From the NCBI RefSeq assembly GCF_900141805.1, contig NZ_FQYN01000003.1:62001-126000 (forward strand): 64,000 nucleotides of DNA, read 5' to 3'. The DNA is from Hymenobacter daecheongensis DSM 21074 (GTDB taxonomy: Bacteria > Bacteroidota > Bacteroidia > Cytophagales > Hymenobacteraceae). Position 1 is the stretch's first letter, and each line of letters begins with the position of its first letter. A model generated the notes under the pieces. The model saw only the letters and a program-made list of their open reading frames with translations. It did no database searches and was not told the origin of the DNA. Positions 7,547 to 16,562 of the stretch are shown in pieces. The translations under genes were made by a program, and so were the position numbers.

Positions 7547-10282
7547 TCAGTTAAACTTCAACAGCGTGCGGCGCAGCTCATTTCCCACCACCCGGTGCAG
7601 CTCATACGAGCTGGTGGCCGCATCATACAGCAGCCCCACCTGCGGGGCGCTGCTGTCGAAGGGCTGGCCGCCGGCCAGGCGGCCCTGGTCGTCGAAGAGG
7701 TAGGCTTTGTGTGGGCCGGGCTCGGTGATGACGAAAGCGCGGCGGCCGGGGCCTAAGTTGAAAAACTGGGTAATTTTCGGGCCGGAGGTAACAAAGGTCT
7801 GGGTGAGCAGCAGCCGGCCGCTGGGCTCAAACAGGCTCAGGCGGCCGCCCTCTTCGCGCGTGACGACGTAGGTGCGCTGGCGTTGGTCGGGGATGAGGCG
7901 GAACACGGAGCCGCGGCTCCAGGTAGCCACCCGGCTGCGGCTCACAATATCGCCGCTCAGATTGAACGTGACCCGCTCGCCGTGCTGCGTGACTACCGTG
8001 AGTCGGCTGCGGCTCAGCGTGGCGCTGCTTTCCACAAACGCCCCCGTATGCAGCCGCGCCCCCACGCTGATGGGGAAGCCCGGATACACGCTGCCCTGTT
8101 GGTCGAAGGCGTAGATGTAGCCGTTTTCCAGCGGCACCACCACCACGTCGCGCCCGCCCACCACGAGGTAGTGCGGCGGCGCGGCCAGCGCAAACTCCAT
8201 GCGCTTGGGCTGCCAGCCCGGATACGCATTGCCGGCCGCATCATACAAAAACAGATTGCCCCCGCCGCCCGCCACCAGCAGCCGCGCCGCCCCACGCGCC
8301 CCCGCCGGCGACACCGTGAGCGAGCTGACCTGCACCGTATCGGGCAGGTTGAGGGGGAAATTCGCGGCTTCGCGGCCCTGCTCATCGAGCAGGTGCAGGC
8401 GGTTGGCAGTGGCAAAAAGATGGCCAGCCGGGGCGGCCAGGCGCTGCACCGGCTCCACCAGCGGCCCCGGCAAGGAGTCCGACCAGCTCACCACGTTGTC
8501 TGGGGTCACGTAGTGGAGCACGTTGCTGCCATCCTGCACCAGCGTGCCCGGCCGGGCCGCGCCCGCCACCGCCACCAGCGCGGGCGAGCTGATGAGGCGG
8601 GTTTTGAAAGTCAGCGTGCCGCCGGTGCCATTCGGGGTTTGGGGGCGGGCCACGGCCGGGCCCAGCGCCGGATGCCGCAGTACCAGCTGGGTGTAGTACT
8701 GCGCGTCGGAGTCGGTTTCGTTGGCGGCGGGCACAAACTGCAGGGCCACCTGCGGGAAGCGCTTGAACAGGGTTTCATTGCGCAGCAGCCCGGCCCGGCG
8801 CTCTTCCACCAGTGCCCGCAGCAGCACGTTCCAGCTGTTGCGCGTGTCCAGAAAGATGCTCAGGCGGGCCAGGGGCTGGGTTTCCTGCAGAAAAGCCACC
8901 TGCGTGGGCGAGCGGCTCCACACCTCCCCGGCCACTACATCGGTGAGGTACTGGCGCAGGTCGGCCGCCTCGTCGCCCACCACCAGGTAGCTGCCTACCA
9001 TTGCCACCGCCGGCGCGGCAAAGCCCCGGAACAGCGGCCCCAGCAGGCGGGCGGGCAGTTCGGGGAGGCCCGCCTGGTAAATCTGGTAAGGACCTACCCG
9101 CTCGAAGCCAGGACTGGCCCCGGTCTGCCGCCGCAGCTGGCCCAGCCAGGTAGCCGTTTGGAGCGGATTGAGGCAATACGCCAGCGCCAGCTTGGCCGGC
9201 CGGCTGCGGGCTGAAGGCGATGCCAGGTAGCACAGCGCCGCTTCCTGGGCCAAGCCGGCCGCGAGGCTGTCCACGAGCGGGCCGGTGCCGGCAGTCAGCG
9301 AATCGGCGGCGGGCAGGGGCCGGCGGACTTCGCGCAGCCCGGCCACCGGCCCCTGCCCCAAGTGCACCAGCACAGCCGTGCGCACCGAAAGCACGTCGGC
9401 CATGCGCAGGCGCCGGGCGAGCTGGCCGCGCAGGCGCTGGTGCAGGCTGCCGCGGGCCGTTTCGGGGTTGGCAAAGCCATTGAACACGACTTTGTTGCCG
9501 GCCAGCTTCATTTCAAACTGCCCATTGCGGGCTAGGCTGGTGACGCCCGCCAGCCCCGCCCCAATCTCGGAGCGAAAAAACAGGCCCAGAAACTGCGGCA
9601 TGCGCCGGTAGTTGATCAGCAGCGTGGCATCAACGTCCTTGAGCTGAAAGAAATCGGTGTTCTGAAAATCGGCGGCCACGGAGGGCAGGCCCGGATGGTC
9701 GAGGCGCTGCACGACGGCTTCGACCAGCGCGCCGTTGGCGCTCATAATAAGATGGTTGCGGTAGTTGAAATACGTGAGGCCGTGGCCGGTTCCCTTCTCG
9801 CGCACGTCGGTCAGTTCCTGGCCGTGGTAGTCGCGGCTGCTCACGCGGTAGCGGGCATCGCGCCGCAGCCCATCCACCAGGGTGCGCACCTGCCGGTACT
9901 CGCGCACGCTCCCGATGGGCACCTGAAACAGCACGTCGAAGCTGGCCGGGCCGGTGACGTGGACGGACGTGAGCACCTTTTTGCGGCCCAGAAAGCGCAG
10001 CACCACGTTGCGCGCGCCCGCCACGCTGTCGGCCAGCGTGAGGTTGTCCTCTACCTGCTGAAAATAGCGCACGGCCGTCAGGTTGTCCCAGAGCTGGGTT
10101 TCCTTCAGGTGGCGCATCAGCGTGGGATGGTCGCGCGTGGCCATCACAAACACGGCATCGTCGGGCACCAAGGCCCAGGCATCGACGGGTACGCGGGCCA
10201 CGCTGCGGCGGTAATACACGTAGGAGCCGAGGGCCGAAACCAGCAGCAGGCCTATCAGAAATACCAGAAGCTTTTGCGACAT
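7547..10282 (-). CDS. Large envelope-anchored protein of unknown function with C-terminal beta-propeller-like region
   Basis: A 911-residue protein with an uncleaved signal anchor (about residues 4-24). It continues with a DUF3352-like opening: a PDDAVFVMATRD strand, then helices resembling proteins that compare paired units. From roughly residue 560 the sequence turns into repeated beta blades with Gly/Asp turns (LFATANRLHLLDEQGREAAN, YIYAFDQQGSVYPGFPI, HKAYLFDDQGRLAGG), like PQQ or WD-type propellers. It is probably periplasmic with a binding rather than catalytic role. I do not recognise a named function. It is a single-gene unit. Confidence 0.72.
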   Translation of the reverse strand: MSQKLLVFLIGLLLVSALGSYVYYRRSVARVPVDAWALVPDDAVFVMATRDHPTLMRHLKETQLWDNLTAVRYFQQVEDNLTLADSVAGARNVVLRFLGRKKVLTSVHVTGPASFDVLFQVPIGSVREYRQVRTLVDGLRRDARYRVSSRDYHGQELTDVREKGTGHGLTYFNYRNHLIMSANGALVEAVVQRLDHPGLPSVAADFQNTDFFQLKDVDATLLINYRRMPQFLGLFFRSEIGAGLAGVTSLARNGQFEMKLAGNKVVFNGFANPETARGSLHQRLRGQLARRLRMADVLSVRTAVLVHLGQGPVAGLREVRRPLPAADSLTAGTGPLVDSLAAGLAQEAALCYLASPSARSRPAKLALAYCLNPLQTATWLGQLRRQTGASPGFERVGPYQIYQAGLPELPARLLGPLFRGFAAPAVAMVGSYLVVGDEAADLRQYLTDVVAGEVWSRSPTQVAFLQETQPLARLSIFLDTRNSWNVLLRALVEERRAGLLRNETLFKRFPQVALQFVPAANETDSDAQYYTQLVLRHPALGPAVARPQTPNGTGGTLTFKTRLISSPALVAVAGAARPGTLVQDGSNVLHYVTPDNVVSWSDSLPGPLVEPVQRLAAPAGHLFATANRLHLLDEQGREAANFPLNLPDTVQVSSLTVSPAGARGAARLLVAGGGGNLFLYDAAGNAYPGWQPKRMEFALAAPPHYLVVGGRDVVVVPLENGYIYAFDQQGSVYPGFPISVGARLHTGAFVESSATLSRSRLTVVTQHGERVTFNLSGDIVSRSRVATWSRGSVFRLIPDQRQRTYVVTREEGGRLSLFEPSGRLLLTQTFVTSGPKITQFFNLGPGRRAFVITEPGPHKAYLFDDQGRLAGGQPFDSSAPQVGLLYDAATSSYELHRVVGNELRRTLLKFN

Positions 10283-10311
10283 GCAGGAAATGGGCCGGGA
10301 GATGCGGGCGG

Positions 10312-10319
10312 CAAAAATA
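10312..10319 (-). promoter_or_regulatory. Candidate -7 promoter element TATTTTTG
   Basis: Reverse-strand TATTTTTG matches TAnnTTTG and lies 30 bases upstream of the ATG at 10282. This is a suitable position for the promoter of the 911-residue envelope protein. Confidence 0.45.
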
Positions 10320-10444
10320 GCTATTCGAGGGCTGGCAGCGGAAAGTTACTTTTGAGTGAAGGCAATTGCGCCCGTCATGCTTCGACTTCACTTAGCATGA
10401 CAATAGTTTGGCAGCCCGTATATTGAGGTTCAACTTCCCCGCTC

Positions 10445-11023
10445 ATGCGTCGCCCGGCTTCCCTCCTGCTGCTCCTGCTACTCCCGATGCTGTTGCTGCC
10501 CGGCTGCTTCCAGCTGCGCGAGCCGGAGCCCGCCGACGCAGTGAGCGAGTGGCTGCAGCCTACTCAGATTGATATTCTACTCGCCAACTTTACCACCGCC
10601 GTGCAGCGCCTGAACCCGGCCAACTACGAGCGGTGCTTCAGCGGCCCCGCTTACCGCTTCATCCCCGACCCCACGGCGGCCGGCACCACCGCGGCCCTGT
10701 TTGCCAACTGGAGCGTGAGCGAGGAGCGCGACTATTTCAACAGCCTGCGCCGCCACTCCGCCGCCACTGCCACCAATCAGCTGACATTTACCAACCGCCG
10801 CGACCAGTTTTTCACCACCGATTCGGCCGAGATTTCCGCGCTCTACCAGTTGCGCATCGCGCAGCAGGACACGGCTTTCCGGCCGGCTTTGCTGGAGGGC
10901 AATATCCGGCTGGTGGTGCGGCGGCGCAACAATGAGTGGAAGATTGCCGGCTGGCGCGACCAGCGCACCGCCGGCACCCAGGCCAGCTGGACGGATCTGA
11001 AGAAATATTTTATCAGCCATTGA
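10445..11023 (+). CDS. Lipoprotein, NTF2-like, unknown function (paralogue 1)
   Basis: A 192-residue protein with a signal peptide of poly-Leu type ending in a lipobox LLLPGC (Cys at residue 21). The mature part has the pattern of an NTF2/SnoaL-like cone fold: an N-terminal helix (LLANFTTAVQRLNPANYERCF), then strands ending in IRLVVRRRNNEWKIAGWRDQRT. It resembles the next gene in spacing of these landmarks, suggesting a tandem duplication. It probably sits on the inner face of the outer membrane. Role unknown. Confidence 0.75.
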   Translation: MRRPASLLLLLLLPMLLLPGCFQLREPEPADAVSEWLQPTQIDILLANFTTAVQRLNPANYERCFSGPAYRFIPDPTAAGTTAALFANWSVSEERDYFNSLRRHSAATATNQLTFTNRRDQFFTTDSAEISALYQLRIAQQDTAFRPALLEGNIRLVVRRRNNEWKIAGWRDQRTAGTQASWTDLKKYFISH

Positions 11024-11046
11024 TTTTCAGTTATTTAGTTGTCAGC

Positions 11047-11580
11047 ATGAAACTGCCGCTGCCGCCGTCGCTCTGTTTTTTGCCCCCGGCCCTGGTGCTG
11101 CTGGGGCTGGCGGCCTGCAACCCTTTCGCTCCCGCCCTCGACGACGCCGTGAGCGACCCTAACCAGCTGCTGGGCAACCCCGTGACGGTGCGCGGCTTCT
11201 TCGACCGGTTCCGGGCCAGCTACCAGTTGCGCGACTCCACGCTCTACGGTCAGCTGCTCGACCGCCGCTTTATCTTTACTTACCGCGACTTCGCCAACAA
11301 CGTGGACCGCTCCTGGAACCGCGACGTGGAAATCAGCACCACCTACAAGCTGTTCCGGGCTTCGCGCAGCGCCAACCTGCAGTGGACGCAGTACCTGCCC
11401 ACCTCCGATACGGCCTTTTCCGATACGCTGGTCTACGTGGAGCGCGCCTTCCAGCTCAGCATCGAGCAGCGCGACGACCAGAATTTCACCGGCGCCGGCT
11501 CGGCCCGCCTGGTGCTGGTGCGCAAAAACAAAGACGCCCCCTGGCGCATGCGCAGCTGGTACGACCGCAGCGAATTCTAA
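11047..11580 (+). CDS. Lipoprotein, NTF2-like, unknown function (paralogue 2)
   Basis: A 177-residue lipoprotein. The ATG at 11047 begins a signal peptide ending in LGLAAC (Cys about residue 23); a longer frame opening inside the previous gene is not used. The mature part again shows helix FFDRFRASYQLRDSTLYGQLL, then RRFIFTYRD, and ends in ARLVLVRKNKDAPWRMRSWYD, matching the order of features in the upstream gene. It lies 23 bases after that gene, so the two are very likely one operon. Confidence 0.77.
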   Translation: MKLPLPPSLCFLPPALVLLGLAACNPFAPALDDAVSDPNQLLGNPVTVRGFFDRFRASYQLRDSTLYGQLLDRRFIFTYRDFANNVDRSWNRDVEISTTYKLFRASRSANLQWTQYLPTSDTAFSDTLVYVERAFQLSIEQRDDQNFTGAGSARLVLVRKNKDAPWRMRSWYDRSEF

Positions 11581-11768
11581 ACCACGGATTTTTCGGATTA
11601 ATCGGATTGCCCGGATTTCGGGGCCGTCAGCGCTCTGCATACCTCTGCGTCTCCTCCGCGCTCCTCTGCGGGAACCAGCACCCACGCCGCCACGAGCAGT
11701 ATAGAATATTATCCATAATCCTTCCCAACATCCTATCTTCCGGCCCCTAAACCCCGTTTCCCTCTCCA

Positions 11769-13241
11769 ATGTCCGAGCAGCAAGGCCATTTTAAGCGCGC
11801 CATTACCCTTTTCGATGCCATTATGCTGGTCACCGGCAGCATGATCGGCTCCGGTATCTTCATCGTGTCGGCCGATATTGCGCGGCAGGTGGGCAGCGCG
11901 GGATGGCTGCTGGTGGTGTGGCTCGTCACGGGTTTCATCACGATGGCCGGGGCCATCAGCTACGGCGAGCTGGCCTCCATGTTCCCAAAAGTAGGCGGCC
12001 AGTACGTGTATCTGCGAGAGGCTTTTGGCCGCCTCACGGCCTTTCTTTACGGCTGGACGCTGTTTCTCGTCATCCAGACCGGCGTGATTGCCGCCGTGGC
12101 CGTGGCCTTCGCCAAGTTTACCGGCGTGCTCATTCCGTGGTTCAGCGTGAAGAATCTGCTGTTCAAAATCGGCCCGTTCGACTTTAGCAGCGTGCAGCTG
12201 CTGGCCATCATTCTCATTGTGGCCATCACGGCCATCAATGCCCGCGGCGTGCAGGCCGGCAAGCTGATTCAGAACGTGCTGGGCAGCACCAAGCTTATTG
12301 CGCTGGGCCTACTCATTCTGCTGGGCGTGTTCTTTGGTATCAATTCCGAAGCCATTCAGGCCAACTTCGCCGACCTCTGGACGGCCACGCGCCATGCGGC
12401 CCCCGGCGTTTCGGCGGCCACGGTGCCCATCAGCGGCTCGGCCCTGCTCATCGCCATCGGCATGGCCATGACGGGCTCCCTGTTCTCCTCCGATTCCTGG
12501 AACAACATCGGCTTCGCGGGCGAGGAAATCCAGAACCCCGAGCGCACGCTGGTGCGCAGCATGGCCATCGGCACGGCCATCGTTACGGCGCTGTATATTC
12601 TCATCAACATCGTGTACCTGTTGGTGCTGCCGCTGGCCGGCTCGCCCGATGCCGCCACCATTGCCGGGCGCGGCATTATGTATGCCACCGACGACCGGGT
12701 GGCTACCGCCGTGGCCGAGTCGGTGCTGGGGCCGGCGGGGGCCTACGTGCTGGCCGTGCTGATTATGCTGAGCACCTTCGGGGCGAATAACGGCATCATA
12801 CTCAGCGGGGCGCGGGCGTATTTTGCCATGGCCAAAGACGGGCTGTTTTTCCCTGGCTTAGCCCAGTTAAACGGGGCCGGCGTGCCGGGCCGGGCGCTGT
12901 GGGTGCAGTGCCTGTGGGCCTGCCTGCTGTGCCTGAGCGGCTCGTATGGGCAGCTGCTGAACTACGTGATGTTCTCCGTAATCCTGTTCTACGTCGTCAC
13001 CATCATCGGCATTTTCGTGCTGCGCCGCACCCGGCCCGACGCGCCCCGGCCCTACCGTGCCTGGGGCTACCCCGTGGTGCCGCTGCTCTACGTGCTGCTG
13101 GCCTCCACGTTCTGCGTTATCCTGCTCATCGCCCCGGATACGGCCGAATTCTCCCGCCGCGGCCTACTGCTGGTGGCCGTAGGCGTGCCGGTATACTTCC
13201 TGTTCGGCAACCGCTTCGCTCGGAAGCAGCCGGTGGAATAG
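11769..13241 (+). CDS. APC-family amino-acid permease
   Basis: A 490-residue protein with about 12 membrane helices. The first helix carries GSMIGSGIFIVSADIA, the substrate-carboxylate-binding GSGIF motif of the amino acid-polyamine-organocation family. The second helix region has SYGELASMFPKVGGQYVYLREAFG, typical of LAT-type exchangers and permeases. A charged loop FAGEEIQNPERTLVRS after helix 6 is another family hallmark. It would import or exchange an amino acid at the inner membrane; the substrate is not predictable. It is a single gene ended by the hairpin at 13260-13293. Confidence 0.93.
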   Translation: MSEQQGHFKRAITLFDAIMLVTGSMIGSGIFIVSADIARQVGSAGWLLVVWLVTGFITMAGAISYGELASMFPKVGGQYVYLREAFGRLTAFLYGWTLFLVIQTGVIAAVAVAFAKFTGVLIPWFSVKNLLFKIGPFDFSSVQLLAIILIVAITAINARGVQAGKLIQNVLGSTKLIALGLLILLGVFFGINSEAIQANFADLWTATRHAAPGVSAATVPISGSALLIAIGMAMTGSLFSSDSWNNIGFAGEEIQNPERTLVRSMAIGTAIVTALYILINIVYLLVLPLAGSPDAATIAGRGIMYATDDRVATAVAESVLGPAGAYVLAVLIMLSTFGANNGIILSGARAYFAMAKDGLFFPGLAQLNGAGVPGRALWVQCLWACLLCLSGSYGQLLNYVMFSVILFYVVTIIGIFVLRRTRPDAPRPYRAWGYPVVPLLYVLLASTFCVILLIAPDTAEFSRRGLLLVAVGVPVYFLFGNRFARKQPVE

Positions 13242-13259
13242 ACTGAATTTTATGCCATG

Positions 13260-13293
13260 AAAAAGCCCTTCCGCTGATGCGGAAGGGCTTTTT
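13260..13293. terminator. Bidirectional rho-independent terminator
   Basis: Stem AAAAAGCCCTTCCGC with complementary GCGGAAGGGCTTTTT around TGAT, with A and T runs built into the stem. It lies between the convergent permease (stop 13241) and the gene ending at 13319 and would serve both. Confidence 0.9.
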
Positions 13294-13318
13294 CGTTTTA
13301 ACAGAGCCTCCGAATCGG

Positions 13319-14017
13319 CTACTTGCGGCGGCGCTTGCCGGTCTCCTTGGGCAGCAGTGTCACGTTGATGGGCTGCGAGCCGCGGGCGCGCATTTCCTGG
13401 TCCTGGTAGCCGCCGTAGCCGTAGCTGAGCGTGTTGTCGCCGGCGGGCACTTCCAGGCTGTAGTTGCCGTTGGCATCGGTGCTGGTCACTTTGCGCGAGC
13501 CTTTCAGCATCACGGTAGCGCCGGCCATCGGCTGCCCTTCCTCGTCCAGAATACGGCCCGAGAGGGTCACGTTGGCGGGCTCGGCGGCAGCGGCGGGCGC
13601 GGGAGCCGGGGCGGCTTCCTCCACGACCGGCGCGGCAGCCGGCTGCGCCGCTGAAGCGGTAGTGGTAGTCGCCGTGCCCGCTACGGGCCGCGTCACCGGG
13701 CGGGCCGCCACGGTAGCCGTAGCGGGCTGCGCTTTCTCCTCGTCCGGCTTGGCTTCTTCGGTAGTGGCGGCGGCTTCCTCGTCAGCGGGGCGGCTGCCAG
13801 TCACGGTGGCATCGCCGAGCGTGATGGACGGCATGACGCTGGATATGGCCGATTTGCCGGTTTTGTCGGGCACGAAGGCGTAGCCCAAGCCCGCCAGCAG
13901 CACCACACCCCCCACAATCATTGCCAGCTTGCCATTGCCCGAGGACAAGGCCTGCTCCTCGTCTTCCAGAGGAATATCGTTGTTTTCCGGGTCGGGAGTA
14001 TAATTTTCGGTTGGCAT
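13319..14017 (-). CDS. Single-pass membrane protein with carboxypeptidase-regulatory-like domain
   Basis: A 232-residue protein started at the ATG at 14017 (MPTENYTPDPENN). It has an acidic cytosolic head, one membrane helix at about residues 31-49 (LAMIVGGVVLLAGLGYAFV), a long Ala/Pro/Thr/Glu-rich low-complexity linker, and a C-terminal beta-sandwich: VTLSGRILDEEGQPMAGATVMLKGSRKV, then TDANGNYSLEVPAG. The last part is the CarboxypepD_reg-like fold widely used in Bacteroidota TonB receptors and adhesins. The C-terminus is very basic (KRRRK). This may be a peptidoglycan- or surface-interacting anchor. It is monocistronic. Confidence 0.72.
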   Translation of the reverse strand: MPTENYTPDPENNDIPLEDEEQALSSGNGKLAMIVGGVVLLAGLGYAFVPDKTGKSAISSVMPSITLGDATVTGSRPADEEAAATTEEAKPDEEKAQPATATVAARPVTRPVAGTATTTTASAAQPAAAPVVEEAAPAPAPAAAAEPANVTLSGRILDEEGQPMAGATVMLKGSRKVTSTDANGNYSLEVPAGDNTLSYGYGGYQDQEMRARGSQPINVTLLPKETGKRRRK

Positions 14018-14249
14018 AGGGGTGAAGTTAATTTGAGAGAAAGAGCAGGTTGAAAGCTGAAAAAGAAGGTCAGAAACTTCAAACAAAGCCCCTGGCGGGC
14101 GGGGGCTTATTATTGGTTTCTAAAGATATAGAATAAGTAGCGCACAAACATAATAATGGCATAACCTTGCCGCAAACTCTTCCGTAGCGGCCGGGCCGCC
14201 GAGGGCCCAAAAGCCTTGGTTGCCGCCGCCAACGCGGGCCAATAACGCA

Positions 14250-14281
14250 AACAGCTCCCCGCTAAGTGGCGGGGAGCTGTT
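14250..14281 (-). terminator. Terminator hairpin after the disordered-protein gene
   Basis: AACAGCTCCCCGC and GCGGGGAGCTGTT form a perfect 13-base stem with a 6-base loop, 25 bases past the stop at 14306 on the reverse strand. The T tract is weak. Confidence 0.55.
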
Positions 14282-14305
14282 CGCTGAAGCTGAAGTGGCC
14301 GGGGG

Positions 14306-14677
14306 CTAATCGTGGGCGGGCTTGGCGGGGCCGCTGGGAGCGTCTTCGCCAAATTCCTGGTCCTGGCTGCGCACACCATTGGCCAGGTCGTAGCTGCCTT
14401 CTACCCCGAAGCCGGGGCCCTGGGCCTGCTCGCCGGCGGTGTGGTGGTCGTTGCCGCCCTGGGGGCTGGTTTCACTGCCGCCGATGTGCAGATTTTCGAG
14501 CTGGTCTTTCTGGTCGGAGCGCTGGGTGTAGCCGTGGGCCCCCACGTTGCGGTGGGCCGAGGCATCGTCCTGGGCTTTGCCGTTGCTTTCGCCCTGCTTG
14601 AAGTCCTTCTCGTTTTCGAGGCGCTCGTTCTTGGGAATATCGTTTTTCGCGGAGTCGTTTTCGGGGTCGATGGCCAT
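14306..14677 (-). CDS. Small hydrophilic, probably disordered protein
   Basis: A 123-residue protein without hydrophobic segments. It is rich in Asp, Glu, Gly, Gln and Asn (MAIDPENDSAKNDIPKNERL, later HRNVGAHGYTQRSDQKDQ). Composition resembles small stress or desiccation hydrophilins, but no family is recognised. The reading frame is supported by a clear start, low predicted order and a strong hairpin after the stop. It is divergent from the oxidoreductase at 14900. Confidence 0.62.
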   Translation of the reverse strand: MAIDPENDSAKNDIPKNERLENEKDFKQGESNGKAQDDASAHRNVGAHGYTQRSDQKDQLENLHIGGSETSPQGGNDHHTAGEQAQGPGFGVEGSYDLANGVRSQDQEFGEDAPSGPAKPAHD

Positions 14678-14835
14678 AGCAACGAGTGTTTTGGGTGGAA
14701 GTTAGATGAGGCTTTTACGCACCCTGCCGGGCATAGTTGGTGCGCCCGCCAAAACCGAGCAGCGCCCGAACCAGTAGGTGTAGCAGCCGCCGGCCGCGCC
14801 CGCACCGGCCCACCGGATTTGTGCGGCGGGCGGGC

Positions 14836-14843
14836 TACATTTG
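14836..14843 (+). promoter_or_regulatory. Candidate -7 promoter element TACATTTG
   Basis: TACATTTG is an exact match to TAnnTTTG, 56 bases before the ATG at 14900. The nearest TTTG upstream (14818-14821) is only 14 bases away, shorter than the usual 17-23, so the -33 element is doubtful. Confidence 0.4.
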
Positions 14844-14899
14844 AAGCCTGGGGCCGGCTTTTCGGCCTTTTTGCCCCTTCCGCCCCCAATCGCACTTTT

Positions 14900-16243
14900 A
14901 TGCGCCTCGTTATCATCGGCAATGGCATCACCGGCGTCACGGCGGCCCGCACGGTGCGGCAGCTGCAGCCCACGGCCGAAATCACGCTCGTCTCGGACGA
15001 GACGACGCACCACTTCTCGCGCACGGCCCTCATGTATGTGTACATGGGCCACCTGCGCTACCCCGATATCAAGCCCTACGAGGACTGGTTCTGGCGCGAA
15101 AACCGCCTCGACTTGCTCCACGCCACCGCCACCGGCCTCGATGCAGTGGCGCAAACCGTCCGGCTCAGCACCGGCCAGCAGCTGCCTTATGATAAGCTGC
15201 TGCTGGCCACCGGCTCCGTGAGCCGCTCGGCCGGCTGGCCCGGCCAGCACCTGCGCGGCGTGCAGGGCCTCTACAGCCTCCCCGATCTGGAGAAAATGAC
15301 CCGCGACACCCACAACATCGGGCGCGGCGTGGTAGTGGGCGGCGGCCTGATTGGCATAGAGCTGGCCGAAATGCTGCACTCGCGCGGTATTCCGGTCACC
15401 ATGCTGGTGCGCGAGGCGCACTACTGGGCCTCCGTTTTGCCGCCCGAAGAAGCTAACCTGGTGCAGCAGCAGCTCGACGAAAACCACGTAGAGGTGCGTT
15501 ACCGCACCGAGCTGCGCGAGATTCTGGGCGATGCCGAAGGCCGCGTGCGGGCCGTGGTGACCACGGCGGGCGAGGAAATTGCCTGCCAGTGGGTGGGCCT
15601 GGCCATCGGCGTGACGCCGAACCTGAGCCTGGCCCAAAACTCGGTGGTGGAAACCGACCGGGGCATCCTGGTCGATGAGCTGCTGCAAACCAACGTACCC
15701 CACATCTTCGCCGCCGGCGACTGCGCCCAGCATCGCCGGCCCGGCGCGGGCGAGGTGCCCATAGAGCAGCTCTGGTACACGGGCCGGATGCAGGGCGAAA
15801 CCGTGGCCCACACTATTTGCGGCCAGCCCACGCCCTACCGGCGCGGCACCTGGTTCAACTCGGCCAAGTTCTTCCACCTCGAATACCAGACCTACGGCCA
15901 GGTGCCCGCCCAGCCCGTGGCGGGCCTCGACAGCTTCTATTGGGAGCACCCCAGCGGCCGCCACGCTCTGCGCATCACATTTGAGGCGGCCGGCGACCGG
16001 GCGGTACTGGGTGTCAACGCCCTCGGCCTGCGCCTGCGCCACGAGGTGTGCGCCGCCTGGATTGCGGCCCGCACCCCGCTGCCCACCGTGCTGGCGCAGC
16101 TAGGCGCGGCCAACTTCGACCCCGAATTTTTCCGCCAGCACGAGCCGGCCATCGTACGGCACTTCAACGGCCAATTTCCGCAGCAGCCGGTGGCGCTGCA
16201 GCGCCGTAAAGGACTTTTTGGAATGTTGAGTTTTAAGGGTTGA
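14900..16243 (+). CDS. FAD-dependent pyridine nucleotide-disulfide-type oxidoreductase
   Basis: A 447-residue flavoprotein. The ATG at 14900 is placed directly before the FAD-binding strand (VIIGNGITGVTAAR); the longer open frame upstream covers a gene on the other strand. The second dinucleotide motif VVVGGGLIGIELAE follows in the middle, and FAAGDCAQH marks the second FAD contact. No redox-active CxxC is present, so it resembles rubredoxin/ferredoxin/nitrite-reductase-associated NAD(P)H reductases rather than thioredoxin reductases. It probably feeds electrons from NAD(P)H to the membrane polyferredoxin encoded two genes downstream. A palindrome overlaps the stop. Confidence 0.88.
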   Translation: MRLVIIGNGITGVTAARTVRQLQPTAEITLVSDETTHHFSRTALMYVYMGHLRYPDIKPYEDWFWRENRLDLLHATATGLDAVAQTVRLSTGQQLPYDKLLLATGSVSRSAGWPGQHLRGVQGLYSLPDLEKMTRDTHNIGRGVVVGGGLIGIELAEMLHSRGIPVTMLVREAHYWASVLPPEEANLVQQQLDENHVEVRYRTELREILGDAEGRVRAVVTTAGEEIACQWVGLAIGVTPNLSLAQNSVVETDRGILVDELLQTNVPHIFAAGDCAQHRRPGAGEVPIEQLWYTGRMQGETVAHTICGQPTPYRRGTWFNSAKFFHLEYQTYGQVPAQPVAGLDSFYWEHPSGRHALRITFEAAGDRAVLGVNALGLRLRHEVCAAWIAARTPLPTVLAQLGAANFDPEFFRQHEPAIVRHFNGQFPQQPVALQRRKGLFGMLSFKG

Positions 16244-16302
16244 AGGTTGAATGCATTTTGTCGTTCATACTGCCTTTATCATTGAGCATTCAACCTTCAC
16301 CT
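16239..16302. repeat. Short inverted repeat GTTGAAGGTTGAATGC
   Basis: The left arm at 16239-16254 contains the TGA stop of the oxidoreductase; the right arm starts at 16286 (GCATTCAACCTTCA). The hairpin lies within the putative operon and might stabilise the upstream message or weaken read-through. Confidence 0.6.
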
Positions 16303-16318
16303 TTCAACTTTTCACCTA

Positions 16319-16546
16319 GTGGATTTCTCCAAGCTCTATAAGCCCAGCGCCCTCAACAGCTACCAGTCCATTGCCCTCACCGGCCTGCTGATGAGCGCCG
16401 GGGCGCACCTGATTCTGCATTTCTTCGTGCACCGCCAGCCCGAGGGCTTCAATTGGCTGTATGTGTGCTGGACGGCGCTGTATGTGGTGGCTTCACTAAT
16501 GAATTTGTTCGGCAAGCCGGGTGAAGGGCATCATCATCACCATTGA
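16319..16546 (+). CDS. Small membrane protein with C-terminal penta-histidine tail
   Basis: A 75-residue protein read from a GTG at 16319. It has two membrane helices (about 17-36 and 45-64) and ends in GEGHHHHH. The natural His tail may bind a metal or haem on the cytosolic side. It lies between the FAD reductase and the polyferredoxin on the same strand, so it may be a small subunit of that electron-transfer complex. The reading frame is supported by its position and the clean two-helix pattern. No family name is recognised. Confidence 0.68.
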   Translation: MDFSKLYKPSALNSYQSIALTGLLMSAGAHLILHFFVHRQPEGFNWLYVCWTALYVVASLMNLFGKPGEGHHHHH

Positions 16547-16562
16547 GCCATAAGCCCGCCAC

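Noticed and set aside
14110..14379. 89-codon reverse frame MVCAARTRNLAKTL
   Set aside because: It overlaps a terminator hairpin and the end of the disordered-protein gene and has no recognisable feature.
14312..14899. Open extension of the FAD-oxidoreductase frame by 196 codons upstream of the ATG at 14900
   Set aside because: It lies antisense to the disordered-protein gene at 14306-14677, shows no domain, and the FAD motif demands a start at 14900.
16528..16546. HHHHH end of the small protein taken as an artificial His tag
   Set aside because: The flanks are normal genomic sequence with repeats and neighbouring genes; no vector-like sequence is present.
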